Part shown: positions 22,850-56,723 of the stretch, in pieces
Layout: each line of letters opens with the position of its first letter
Numbering within the stretch: position 1 is the stretch's first letter
Assembly: GCF_019703515.2 (NCBI RefSeq)
Contig: NC_059349.1
Coordinates: forward strand, 25,478,744-25,542,743
Direction of reading: 5' to 3'
From: Myxocyprinus asiaticus
Taxonomy: Eukaryota > Chordata > Actinopteri > Cypriniformes > Catostomidae
DNA length: 64,000 nt
Translations under genes and position numbers: made by a program
The notes under the pieces: generated by a model
What the model was told of the DNA's origin: nothing
Databases searched by the model: none
What the model saw: only the letters and a program-made list of their open reading frames with translations

Positions 22850-25492
22850 TTTATTGATTGGATGATTTATATACTTTACAGCGTTTGTAAAAGCAAAATC
22901 AATGAGTTGTCTACATCTGAACTTATCTGACATTTGAAATCCACTGGACAAACATGGTCAGTGATGGTGTCAGGACAAATACAGAAATTTCTTAAAAGAA
23001 AATGTTTGACATTAACATAAGTCAATAAAAGCCAAAAGTAAGCCCAAGCAGGTTTGTGACCAAATTCAGTCAAATGCACTAAATTGTAGTGATTGTTCTG
23101 TTTACCACAGAAATGAGAATCAATTTTATACACAAGACAGATTACTTAGAAAATTCAATTTTTGGAAAGCCCCTGAGAAAGAGAAAAGCTGAGAAATTAA
23201 CATGCAAAATCACATTTTTTCATAATCAACATGATACTCTATTGTTCAATGCTCTCAAATTTAATGGATAGTTGCATTGGTTGAAGGTTTCATTAGATGA
23301 CTAACCAAAAGGACATTCAAATATCAGAATTATCTAAAGCATCAAAATTTGAATCTAAAATGTATTTGAAAATGTGGAGAACTTTACAATGCAAAAGAAT
23401 TTCTACAACATTCATCTTTTTGATTCTCCTTGTAGCACAAATTGGATTATTCATGGCTTCTCAAAATTATAACCATGCTCTTTAGATTGATCAAATAAAA
23501 CCTGCATAAAATGTTCATTGTTTTTCATTATTGATAACTGTGCACACCCACACATTTACAGGCACATATGTTATTAAACAAAAAATAAGAAAAAGAGAAA
23601 TGTTTCAACAAAATTTTGAGACCATTGCATTTACAGTGTTTCCTAAATTGAACATTGCTTTTAAATCCAAGAGAGAGAATTTTCAAAATGAATGAATACT
23701 TGCAAATATTTTGCCACTGAGAGGACTTAAGTTAAATCCATACAACCCAAATGAAGTGTTGAATGGAGTTCAGGGGTTATCAAACTCAATACATTGCAAC
23801 AAATAGTGTACAATTTGTAATAAGGGTTTTTGTTTGAGGAAAAATTATATCCCCTATACACAAGACAGTCTCTGGGCAGCTACTTTAAGTTCATGTTATT
23901 TCAGGACAACATTTTTAATGTTCCTTAACAGAAAGGATGGACTTTTTAGTGTGAACACCAGTGTCAAAAAGTCAGGGTGAACTGCAGGGAGATTTCCAGA
24001 ACAAACAAAAAAAACCAATAAGGCAAAAACAAATCACACTTTAAAGATACATAAAACATACTCAGAATCACACTGACATTTAATGCATATTGTGTGAATC
24101 TCAGAATCACACTTTTCTCTGATACACAGGCCTTCCAATATAATACTTCACACGCTTTGCCACCAGAAGGTGCTTTTTAAAGACTTCCAGCGACTTATAC
24201 ACACATCTGCATCATCTGTCAACGAGGTTCAAAGATAGAGCATAATATAAAAAGAACAGGCAAATATTGCCAATAAAAGATTGACCAATGATCACCAAAA
24301 ATAAAATGGAAAGCTAAATTACACTGCTAAACAGCAATTTAATCAAAAATGTAATCAGCCAATCATGATAATGACAATGAGTTAGGCACTTCAGTTCTTA
24401 ACGGGATAGTTCACCCAAAAAACAGATGTTCTCATCATTTACTCACCCTCATGCCATCCCAGATGCAAATGAATTTTTTTTTCTTCTGTTGAACACAAAT
24501 GAAGATTTTTAGAATAATATTTCTGCTCTGTAGGTCTATACAATGCAAGTGAATGGGTACCAAAATTTTGAAGCTCCAAAATGCACATAAAGGCAGAGTA
24601 AACGTAATCCATGTGACTCTAGTGGTTAAATATGTCTTCAGAATTTGATATGACAAGTGTGGGTGAGAAACAGATCGATTTTTAGGTCCATTTTTACTTT
24701 ACATTCTCCTCCCTGCACAGTAGGTGGCGATATACACAAAGAATGTGAAAGTGGAGATTGATAGTAAAAAAGGACTTACATATTGATCCGTTTCTCACCC
24801 ACACTTATCATATCACTTCTGAAGACATGAATTTAACCACTGGAGTCTTATGGATTACTGTTACACTGCCTTTATGTGATTTCTGGAGCTTCAAAGTTTT
24901 GGTACGCATTCACTTGCATTGTATGGACCTACAGAGCTGAGATATTCTTCTATAAATCTTTGTTTGTGTGCTGCAGAAGAAAAAAAGTCATACACATCTG
25001 GGATGGCATGAGGGTGAGTAAATGATTGGAGAATTGTCATTTTTGGGAGAACTATCCCTTTAAATTAAAGATAAAGAGAGAGAGAGAAAAACACTCCTCA
25101 CAGAGACTAAAAACAAATATAAATTTACTTAAGAATAATACATTTAAATGCTGATATAAATAAATCTGTTCATCATACAAATGTATCTCTAATTTATAAT
25201 GATATAAAGTCTTTTATATGATTCATAAAAAATAAAAAAAATCATTCAAATATGATTAAAAATGCTACTGTCCAGTTATGTGTTGATCCAGATCCTTAGA
25301 GGAAAAAAAGCATTAAGGCATCAAGAGAAGGATCACTGTGCTTCGAAAACGGTTCTCCAGTTTTGCATCTTTTATGCATACTGTATAAGACAAATATTGG
25401 CAGAGGCCAGACTTTGCAACTCCTAGTGTTTGTGGAAGCCTGATGAACTATGGCACAAAATCAACACAGTGAAGAGGCTAGTAAATGTCTCT
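22850..25492 (-). other. rreb1: probable 3'UTR of rreb1
   Basis: Downstream of the rreb1 stop I see no minus-strand AATAAA until 22850-22855 (TTTATT on the plus strand), which would give a 3'UTR of about 2.6 kb. The stretch 22860-24400 contains no recognised repeat, unlike its surroundings, which fits transcribed UTR. It also contains a roughly 660-bp hairpin repeat at 24402-25062. An earlier poly(A) site using a variant signal cannot be excluded. Confidence 0.5.
24402..25062. repeat. hairpin repeat, long form, within the probable rreb1 3'UTR
   Basis: Left end GGGATAGTTCACCCAAAAAA, right end TTTTTGGGAGAACTATCCC. Arms include GTGTGGGTGAGAAACAGATC against GATCCGTTTCTCACCCACAC, so the two halves are nearly complementary over about 300 nt each. 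Confidence 0.8.
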
Positions 25493-47665
<22,173 letters not shown>

Positions 47666-47667
47666 GT

Positions 47668-48789
47668 CTAAAAATGGAGAATGCTCATTACTATTCATTC
47701 ATATCAGTACAACAGCATGTATTTCAGGGTTGATACAAGAGTACACAATGAAATATTACATCAGTTTGTATATATGTTATAACATATGCACCTGCTGATT
47801 CTTTATTAGTCAGTTTAGTAGTGATTTCTGGTAAGTCAAACTACAGATTGGGCATAAAGTGTGATGATTTAACAAGTAAAGAGTGTGAAATCTCTCCTAA
47901 GGCAGTAACTGGCTTCACAGTCACACATACTGTATCAGGAAGAACTTCACTGGCCAACTTCTTTTAGCACCTGCACTTATTTAAATATATAGTATACTAT
48001 ACAACAGTTAGTTCCAGTCCTCTAATTTGATTGGACAAGAGTGATTTTATTTGGTATTATGGGAACTATTCTAAACAAGCTGTCAATGTGTCAACTGTGT
48101 ACTGATACCTCTATACAATTATTTAGAACAACATCTGTCAATACCGATATTTTGGTGGTTCTACTTTTTATGCTAACTTGTTTCAAATAATTTATAATTA
48201 CACAACTTCAAAAGAACTTTATTCTCTATGTCTCTACATGTCTTCCATGTTTCAACGTAACTGATCTCGGTTAAAACAGAAAACTGAAACAAAAACCACA
48301 TTATTGACTCACATTAACTGAATTCTGAAGAGCCTCTTTTGGGCTCACATTAAATTGGTAAGATTTCTTAATTTTTTTCAATGTTTTTTAAAAATGATTC
48401 TTTTAAAAACGTACTTTGTTTTTCTGTGTTCTGGATCGGATCGGCCCCAGCTGACCGCGATGCCTTTCAAAGTATACTTTTCTGACCGCAAGCGAATACA
48501 AATGCGTTCAAAGCATGCACACTACAACTGCTTTGTGATACTCTTAGTACAGTTAATGGCTGGCGCATGAGCCGACGATGCGCACAGACGAGGACCGCGT
48601 CCGTGGGTCGAGAAAATCTGGGCCACGCGGACTGTGCTGATGATGAAATTTGCCATTTGAAAATGATTGGCCCTGATTATTTGCTGTTTTGAAACAATTG
48701 GACAATGTCGGATCATTGCTTTTATCGGCCGATACATCTCAACTTAATTTAGAACTATTTTGGTTGCCAGAGAAAAATGCATAAAATAA
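47668..48789. other. rreb1 5' region; upstream noncoding exon not located
   Basis: The first coding exon begins after an AG acceptor (47668-47669 on the plus strand reads CT), so transcription must start further right. 48425-48745 carries a GGATCGGATCGGCCCC... segment and a stretch (CACACTACAACTGCTTTGTG) resembling 7190-7215 in the riok1 3'UTR, probably a shared dispersed repeat. Confidence 0.45.
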
Positions 48790-48964
48790 AGAGATAGTTC
48801 ACCCAAAAAATTTAAATTCTCACATCATTTACTCTCTCACATGCCATCGCAGATGTTTATGACTTTCTTTCTTCTGCTGAACACAAATGAAAGTCATAAA
48901 CATCTAGGATGGCATGTGAGTAAATGATGAGAATTTTCATTTCTGAGTGAACTATCCCTTTAAG
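48790..48964. repeat. hairpin repeat, minimal copy
   Basis: AGAGATAGTTCACCCAAAAA on the left and TTTCTGAGTGAACTATCCC on the right. The arms ATGCCATCGCAGATGTTTAT and ATAAACATCTAGGATGGCAT meet at a short loop. About 175 bp. Confidence 0.85.
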
Positions 48965-49971
48965 ATTGTCATCTGTCAAATACACATATTGGTTTGTTGT
49001 ACTCCATTCATTGCAGTGACTTTCCCTTTAACTGCCTTACTTTTTGTCTGAAATGTAAGTTACTCGATATTACCTTCTTGTTTATAGAACTGTTGTAGAA
49101 AGCTGTTGTAGAAAGCTTTAAGACATAATAGCAAACAATTTATTTCAATAGTTGAGCATGCAAAGCCTGTGTGAAGTTTGTAAGTGATGAAACATGATAA
49201 CATGACAACTTAGAGTATGTAAACTGTATGTAAATTCATTGGACAAAAAATGCTGCATTTTTCCACTTAACTCTCAAAATTATCACACAGTATATTGTGT
49301 TGTCTAAAAGTAAAGATAGGAAAAGCACAGTGGCTGTGGACTGTTTGAGGCAGCTGTGAGTGTGTGATACTACAGCGAGGGAGGCCCATCCTAGTAAGTG
49401 GGGCTGGGGGGGGTTGGGGAGGAGGAGAGATGAATGACACATACATGAGAGCAAAGGAGGGAAGAGAGAGGAGCCAGGCAGAGATGGATGAAAAAGTGAA
49501 ATCTGAGAAAAGTGGAGAAAGGACTGGGTGCCTGTACGCAAAGAGCGAGAAACTTGGAAGTCTTTTGGAGAGTGAAACAGGCACTGAGGCTGAAGGGAGG
49601 AACAGTAGGGGGGGGGGTTGGGTTGGTAGTCAAAGCAGGAAGTGTCTGTGAGAGCAGTGGAGGGTAGACTGCTGTCTGATGTTCTCTGTCTTTCTCGCAC
49701 TCCCTCTAAGCATGCGGTCCTGCCGCAGTTTGTGTGCCGTTGTAGGGTGTGATCTCCTCTGCTGGAGGGTGGAAGGACTGGAAATCTCCATCCCAGCTTC
49801 AACCATCCCAAACACTGATCATGTACTTCCACTGGTTGATAAAGTGAGTACAAAGCCAGAGTTTTATGAAAAATATGTACATATTAAACAGTTTAAGGGA
49901 TGTTGCCGGTTTCGCTTTATGGCCTTCAGCCAATATGTGCATCTCTGTGCCTATCACTTAATTCGTTCATG
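48965..49971. other. intergenic/5' rreb1 region, purine-rich tract
   Basis: 49360-49680 is strongly GA-rich on the plus strand, with G runs near 49409 and 49608. The overlapping ORFs on both strands (205 aa minus, 95 aa plus) come from this bias and show no family features. Confidence 0.45.
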
Positions 49972-49979
49972 ATCTAGAG

Positions 49980-50445
49980 CAGGGATATTCAACTCTGGTC
50001 CTAGAGGGCTACTGTCTGCAGACTTCAGTTCCCAACCATGTTTGTAGCCTTTGGGACAAGATTTTCTTTGAATACAAGTACATTTTCTACGTACTTGAAT
50101 TGGGAGAGTCAGAAATCTCCAAAACAGTTGGTTCAGATTACGAGCAAATAACATATTTCAAAATCAGCAATAAAATCTGACAACAACCATATCATAAATT
50201 GTGCTTCTTTAGCTCAGATCACACAAAAAAACTTTTTCAGGTGATTGGATCTTTTAACTGTAAGGCGGAACTTCCATTCCTAGAGCCGCCATATTCAGCG
50301 TTACAATTTCTCCCATCCATAAGTATACCACTGACCCCTGTCATTCTAATCAAATTCTTCAGGATTACTTGACAGTTACAGCTTGGTGTGTCTGATTAGT
50401 GTTGGAACTAAAGTGCCGCTACAGGACCGGAACTGAACAGCCCTG
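49980..50445. mobile_element. hAT-like non-autonomous element, exact 8-bp duplication
   Basis: Ends CAGGGATATTCAACTCTGG and (reverse complement of the right) CAGGGCTGTTCAGTTCCGG. ATCTAGAG lies at 49972-49979 and 50446-50453. 466 bp with no coding capacity, a textbook hAT MITE. Confidence 0.92.
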
Positions 50446-50453
50446 ATCTAGAG

Positions 50454-51980
50454 TGTGTGATCTATCCTCAATACAGTCGGAGTTACCGGCTGTACCTTTG
50501 CAGCACACAAGTGAAGAGAGCTGAGAGAGCAATACAGTATATGTCTAAAGATTATCTGGGATTAATGAGCTGTTATTTGCCAGGCATCCCTGGACTAACT
50601 GAGAGGATCAGGCTTAAAAACATTAAATTATTAGCCACTGGAGCTAATAAGAACAGATAGAGAGTACAGTTTAAAACATTATCATGAGGTTAATGTGACT
50701 AATGTAGTAGCCTATTGTAGTGCTTGCATGTGCAAAATTAGCCTGTATGATGCTAGGGTTTTGCGGGTGGTCGCCAGGAAATTGCTGTAGAGTTGCTAGT
50801 TTGTTCTGGGTGGTTGCTAGATGGCAGAGTCAAAAGAACCATAGTCTCTATGGTATTCTGATAGGTAGATATGGCTTGGGTCCCTCCTTCAATTTAAGTC
50901 TATGGCATTTTTTTTATTATAATTTTTTTATGACTATTTTATTGTTCAACATGCAAAAAATTTGGAACAGACACTTGTTGCTTGCCTTAGTACCTCTAAT
51001 AAAAAGTATTATCAGGCTTCACAGTCTTTTTGACCGATGCATTACCATGACTTGTCCATTACACTTAGTCGAAATTACTGGACAAGGATTTAAACATAAT
51101 TTCATAGAGATTGCATTCAAAAAGAGCAATTTTTATCTGATTCAATATTTTAGAGCTTAGCATAGCAAGGAAAAATATAAACTATTAGAATCTATACTAT
51201 GAACACTGTGATTTTTTTAAAAAGAATTTACTAATTTGACTGATATTTATAGGGTTTCTGTGACAGTGGGAACCTGGCATTATAGATGTAAAGAGAAAAG
51301 TATAAATAATGTTATTTATAGACAGAAAAAGGAGTGCTGATGCTCTGATAGACACTATCCAGGCCAGCATATGACCTCTTACATCTAGAGGCCATAAAAA
51401 TGTCTGAGTTAATGGGAGTGTGGGGTTTATATAGACCCTCCCTCCTACTGAGAAAAGATAACACTGGATAACGGCGAGCCCATCTGCCCCTGACCAACAC
51501 TCTCCCTTTACACACTCACACATCAAGGTGAACCAACAGGACAAGAGAAACAATAAAAAAAATACAATAAAATAAATAACTAAAAAAACACACTGGCCCA
51601 TCCTTACTACCTCTAATTTTTTTCCAAATCTCCTTTCATGCAGTGCCTCCACACTGCATGAAAGCTCACATTTATGCTTTCATTCAGGACATTTTTGCAT
51701 GTTTTGTTCCTCTTTTCTTTCATAAAGATGCAGAGGAATGGAAAGTCATCCCTCCTTCCCTCTCTGTCTCACTCTCTGTTCCACCAGAGAGAAAGCAGGG
51801 AACTTGTGCATTTCCTGTTTGGTGTGGTAGCTGGGAAGGCCTGGGGAATGCTGGGCATTCTTCTCCTTTGCTTCCTGTAGTTTTCATCATACTGTGGTGC
51901 TCCTCTGTTCTTCCCTGGGCTTGTGATCATCCTTCATCTCTCATTCTCACCCCCCCCCCAAAAATCAGCATTCTAATCTA
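50454..51980. other. intergenic, no gene recognised
   Basis: 50745-50835 has the TTGCTAG/GGTTGCTAG type of short dispersed repeat (also seen inverted at 4450-4510). The rest has only unsupported ORFs, including a 146-aa plus frame and a 151-aa minus frame with hydrophobic, AT-driven composition. Confidence 0.4.
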
Positions 51981-51984
51981 TGAT

Positions 51985-52245
51985 AGACTATTTGAATACA
52001 ATTGAATATAACTTTACACTGATAAGGTTTGTACATGATTTTATCACACTAAAATCATGTTAATGTCTTGTGGCTATTCTTTTGAAACAGTGAGTATTTG
52101 AACATTTACGGATTGGCCCCTTTTTACTTCCTTTGTAAGTGCCTCACTGCAACACAGACAAATAAAAATATTTTTTTGTGGTAATCAAAATTATGCCACA
52201 AATTCTGTCAACTGAGGTTAACTTGTATTGAACCTGGAATATTCC
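51985..52245. repeat. half copy of the ATTCCGGGTTCAATACAAG palindromic family
   Basis: CACACTAAAATCATGTTAAT, TTGTAAGTGCCTCACTGCAA and TTGTATTGAACCTGGAATAT match the right arm of the copy at 14308-14742. Confidence 0.75.
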
Positions 52246-53111
52246 TTTAATGGAAATAGAAACTTAATGGAAAAATCAACTTGTCTCAAATGTTTCTTCT
52301 CAATTCCTAAGAGAAATAAAAACAAAACAAATGAGACAAGTATTCACCTACAGTATGAATACAGAGCAAAAAAATTATTTCAGAAGAATACATTATTGAT
52401 TTCATACTGAAATCTTTAACTTTTGATTGCAGACTCTGGTATCTTGGCAAATTTAAGCACATTATTGAGACCTATTCTGAAACTCTAGAAGGGGATTCAG
52501 TACATGAAATTTCTACAGTCTTTTTCAGGAGAAAAATAATCTAAGTAACAGACTTTAGCAAAAGTCTCCATTTGATTCTCATTTAATCTTATTTTATGCG
52601 TTTTTCCTTTTCTATAGGAACCTATAAACATGATGTGTTCCTTGTGGCATCTTTATCAATGTTGCCCACAGTGCAGAGGCAATATAGGGGCAGAGCTCTG
52701 TTCACCTGGTTAGAGCTGAGCAGAGGTGGGAGTGGCCTGGAATGCACAGTTACCACACACACTCACATACAGTACTGTGCAAAAGTTTTAGGCAGCTGTA
52801 TAATGTTGTATAGGGTTGTATAGTGAGTATTTTTTTTTTCTCCAAAATATTGGCATGGATAATTTTTATCACTTTACTTCATACAAAGAGCAGTAAACAT
52901 AAAAAAACTAAATCAATATTTGATTTGTAATATGTGATATCAATACCACCCTATGCCTTTAAAACAGCACCAATTCTCTTAGGTACATTTGCACATAGTT
53001 TTTCAAGGTTGTTGGCAGATGGGTTGTTCCAAGAATCTTGGAGAACTTGCTACAGTTCTGTGTATTTCTCAATTGCTCTGTCTCTTTGTGTAATCTCAGT
53101 CTGACTCACTT

Positions 53112-53586
53112 GCCCTGTTTCCACTATCAGGCCAAATGAGGGCATGCTAGTGCGTGCCAGAGCCAGTTGCGCTCTCACTGTCACTTCTGGGGCATCATTG
53201 TTCCTCCTCGGGCCTTTCTCGGGAACAACGGCCAATGGTCTTTGGCCCCCTGATTACCCTTGGACCAGACAAGGCTAACTGGGGATTGAGGCGGGGTCAA
53301 TGGTTAAGGCAGAGTTTCGCTGAACTTGCCAGATTGTGTATCCAGCCACAACGGTACAGGTTCGAGAAAAATTCAAAAATTGTGAGCACAGTACAAATCC
53401 GTTAAAATGTACACTGGACAAAGCGGTGTATTAAGTGTGGATTTTAGAGCAATGCTGTGGGGCTATTAGCCTGATGGTGGGAACGCAGATCGATTTTGGT
53501 TTCGTGGCTCAAGGTCTGACACTACTGGCCCCAGCTAGTCAGTTGATAGCCCTGGCTCAAACTGGCCCAAATGTGGAAAAGCAGCT
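53112..53586. mobile_element. small inverted-repeat element inside the Tc1-like element
   Basis: The left end GCCCTGTTTCCACTATCAGG and the reverse complement of the right end GCTGCTTTTCCACATTTGGG share TTTCCAC and GGCC. A 3-bp ACT duplication flanks it. No transposase. Confidence 0.65.
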
Positions 53587-54180
53587 ACTGATGTTGAGAT
53601 TCAGGCTCTGTGGGGGCCATACTATCTGAATGAATGAGCGTTACATTTATATCGGGCTTTTCTTACACTATGCTCAAAGCGCTGTACATGAACAGGGGAC
53701 TCTCCTCAACCACCACCAGTGTGCAGCATCCACCTGGATGAGACAGCAGCCATATTGCACCAGTATGCTCACAACACACCAGCTATTGGTGGAGAGGAGA
53801 GAGTAGAGTGATATAGCCAATGTGATGGGGATTATTAGGAGGCCATGATTGATAAGGGCCAATGGGAGGAATTTGGTCAGGACACTGAGGTTACACCCCT
53901 ACTCTTTACGAGAAGTGCCCTGGGGTTTTAAATGACCACAGACAGTCAGGACATCGGTTTAACGTCTCATCCAAAGGACAGCGCTTTTTTACAGTATAGT
54001 GTCCCCATCACTATACTGGAGTATTAGGACCCACACAGACCGCAGGGTGAGCACCCCCTGCTGGCCTCCCTAATACCTCTTCCAGCAGCAACCTTAGTTT
54101 CCCCCAGTAGGTCTCCCATCCATGTACTGACCAGGCTCAACCCTGCATAGCTTCAGTGGGAAACCAGTTTAGAGCTACAG

Positions 54181-56246
54181 CAGTGTTTCTCCTATATGCA
54201 TTTTGCAGCAGCGCTGCTAAATTATGAGCGCCGCTCTTGGGATTTCACATGGTTTATTTAATATTCTTGATGCAATATAACGCTTGCTAGCCCCAGTCAG
54301 CTGTGCGCTTTGTACACTGCAAAACTGACCCCACCACACGTCACTTTTCCACTGCACATTACGGTTCGACTTGACTCGACTCTGCTCGCTTTACTTTTCT
54401 GAGCTTGGTTTTCCACTGCAGTTTAATACAGCTTCAACGTGGGTGGCATTATAGGCTGATCGTCATAGTTATGCAGCTCTACTGCTGTGACATCATCTTA
54501 AACGCGACACAAACACACAACAAAGGAGCAATGGAGGATATCGAAGGAATGGTGTTCTTGATTCCTTGCATGTGGCTGTTTTTCACAGCAAGACGACAAA
54601 CTTTGTTTCAAAAGAGGCTGAAGGCAGCAAGACAAAATACTACTAAAAAAAAAAAACAGGAGAGTTTGGGAAATCATACACCAAAGCGCAGACGAGGACA
54701 TCACTGTGTTAGCTCAAAGACGACGCACGAGGGTAAGCTAACCTGCCACCTAGCTTATAGATTCTCTCTGACCAATCAGTGATCTGCAGGGTTTTGACAT
54801 CACATTTAGTATCGGCTCGGCTCGCTTGGAACCTCGACCGAGGTGATACTAAAAAAAGTACCAGGTACCAGTGGAAAACCCCGTCGAGTCGAGCTGTACC
54901 GTGCAGTGTAAAAGCCCCAATACACGCATATACTCACAGTGACATCACTGCATAAACAAAGGTGTCAAACTCACTTCATTTCATGTGGTCTGCGAGCTCA
55001 TTTCTGAAATATAGGATGGCAGGGGATCGCAACATTTCACAGAACAATCAGTAAGCGCTTTACTCATGAATATTAATGAGCCTTCCCCTGTCATCTGTAT
55101 GTTTTGGAGCGCATTATGCTCACTTCAAAAGCGGAATGAAACAGCGCTACATGGGTCAATTATCAACATGGCTCAATCATGGATAAAGCAGCACGAAAGT
55201 AGAGCAGGTGCGGTAATTCGCGGAATGGTCTCAACCGAACAGACTATTTTAAATGCGCTTGTGAACCAGGGAGATGCGCGAAACACATTTGAATGCGGTA
55301 CAGAATTGTCTGTTGCAAAACTCTTTTGTCACGGTGATGAAACAAACAGCCCCCACATTCTAAATGACACCGACAAAGAAAACAGGAGAAAACATAAATT
55401 AGAAGGCTTTTCAATTCTCAAATCACAACACTAACCAAAATGTCCCATGGATTTACTGTAGTAACACTAACTGTACTGTATTAACTATGTAATTGTGGAA
55501 GAAAAAGTTTCTAAATGCATTTAGACTACTGTTTTTCATTACAAAAATGCCATCGTTCTTTATATAGGAACCACAGTTACTAACCATGGTAGTGAGGAGC
55601 CATGCATGGTTTTACCTATGGTGACCATGAACTTATTACAAATATCATTGTTAAAACTTTGTATATTATGGAAGGACTATGGTAAATTTTCATAATTATT
55701 ATGGACCAAACTATCAGTTTTCCAACTGTATAAAATGTGTTCTCTTGTAATGCTCTCTGATTGTAGGAAAATGTTAGTCGTTTTGTTTGCCTTCAAAAAT
55801 TCCAAGAGATGGCTGTAGTTTAATTAGTAAGAGCCTGATGAAAGGAATCTGTAAAGAAGACCCAACTTAGTCACACTGTCAGAATATTTCAATTTAGCCA
55901 TATAACAATTGGGTGTTCATTTTTTCCACAGATGTTACTGTTGTTAATATCATCATTTTCATCTGCATCCCAACCTAAAAATCAACGCTCTACAGTCAAA
56001 TGTGCATTTCAATGCACATAACATGTAATATTATTGGTAATTGCATGGGTGCTACCAAAGCAGGTACTGGTGCCACATTTTCAATGGGTCGTTTGAGGGC
56101 ACAAATAAACCCTGAAGTGGCCCAGGCTGAAATTGAGTTTAACACCCAGCTATTCCTCGACCAATACGCATTAATACGGGTCCGGTGTTGCAGGCTTGTG
56201 GTGCACAACAGCACCGCTGCTGAAAAAAATCCTAGGGGAAACACTG
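54181..56246. mobile_element. hAT-like element with a 5-bp duplication, nested in the 5S SINE
   Basis: The left end CAGTGTTTCTCCTATATGCA and the reverse complement of the right end CAGTGTTTCCCCTAGGATTT share CAGTGTTTC and, slightly further in, CAGCAGCGCTGCT versus CAGCAGCGGTGCT. TACAG flanks lie at 54176-54180 and 56247-56251. 2066 bp. It contains one open frame of 122 aa (55066-55434; inner start at MAQSWIKQHES...) that I do not recognise, and another inserted element. Confidence 0.75.
54343..54916. mobile_element. inverted-repeat element nested in the hAT-like element
   Basis: Left CTTTTCCACTGCACATTACG, right (reverse complement) CTTTTACACTGCACGGTACA. Both continue with a CGACTCGAC motif. 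About 575 bp. The 125-aa ORF at 54405-54782 spans it and is poly-Lys rich without family similarity. Confidence 0.7.
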
Positions 56247-56692
56247 TACAGGGTGATATGGCTGCTGGACGATCTGTTGCAGGACTGATTGTTCTACATC
56301 TATTCAATTCTATTTGCAAAAGGAAAGTTTGGAAATCTAAAATGTATATTTCCTATTAACAAACTAATGCAGAAAATATCAAATAACCATCTTAAGACAA
56401 ATGTTGTTGTGAAAAATCAAATGTGCCTAAGAATTTTGCACAGTACTGACATTTTGCCAGATGACAGAGAGGCTAGGCAACACCTCATAATCATCCACAC
56501 AGATGTAATAATAGTCAGGCATCTCTATCAAACCTACACACTCTGACTATATAGACACACAGTCTCTAAATTATGATCTCTGTCTGAATAACATGACTAA
56601 AATCTTTTATTGGACTTTATGTGCCAATGGATAAAGGGATCCATTATGAGCCTGTGGCCTCAGGATATCTGAACCCAACACTTATGCATGCA

Positions 56693-56695
<3 letters not shown>

Positions 56696-56722
<27 letters not shown>
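56696..56722. repeat. (CA)n microsatellite
   Basis: About 13 CA units. Confidence 0.9.

Positions 56723-56723
<1 letters not shown>

Larger units (their letters stand above)
53629..56271 (-). mobile_element. 5S-rRNA-derived SINE (SINE3-like), split by a hAT-like element
   Basis: On the minus strand the head carries 5S-like internal promoter sequence (CTGGTCAGTACATGGATGGG, GAAGCTATGCAGGGTTGAGC; 54107-54160). The body and a tail with CGCTTTGAGC follow, ending near 53629. The first roughly 20 nt of the SINE (CAGCAGCCATATCACCC) lie across the hAT insertion, at 56252-56271. The SINE is inserted in the Tc1-like element, with ATCTG on both sides. Confidence 0.82.
52770..56448. mobile_element. Tc1-like element (CAGTACTGTGCAAAAG ends) carrying nested insertions
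   Basis: Left end CAGTACTGTGCAAAAGTTTT after TA (52768-52769). The right end TTTTGCACAGTACTG at 56434-56448 is its exact inverse. Tc1 sequence covers 52770-53111, 53587-53628 and about 56272-56448 and reads continuously when the inserts are removed. The minus-strand transposase remnants are too short to translate usefully. The TA at the right flank has mutated. Confidence 0.88.

Noticed and set aside
49236..49853. 205-aa open frame on the minus strand (plus an overlapping 95-aa plus-strand frame)
   Set aside because: Caused by a GA-rich tract that leaves several frames open on both strands; no domain, splice or start context, and the composition is Pro/Ser/Leu biased.
54107..54160. possible 5S rRNA gene
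   Set aside because: Only the internal promoter-like part matches, followed by a SINE body and an L2/CR1-like tail; it is a 5S-derived SINE.
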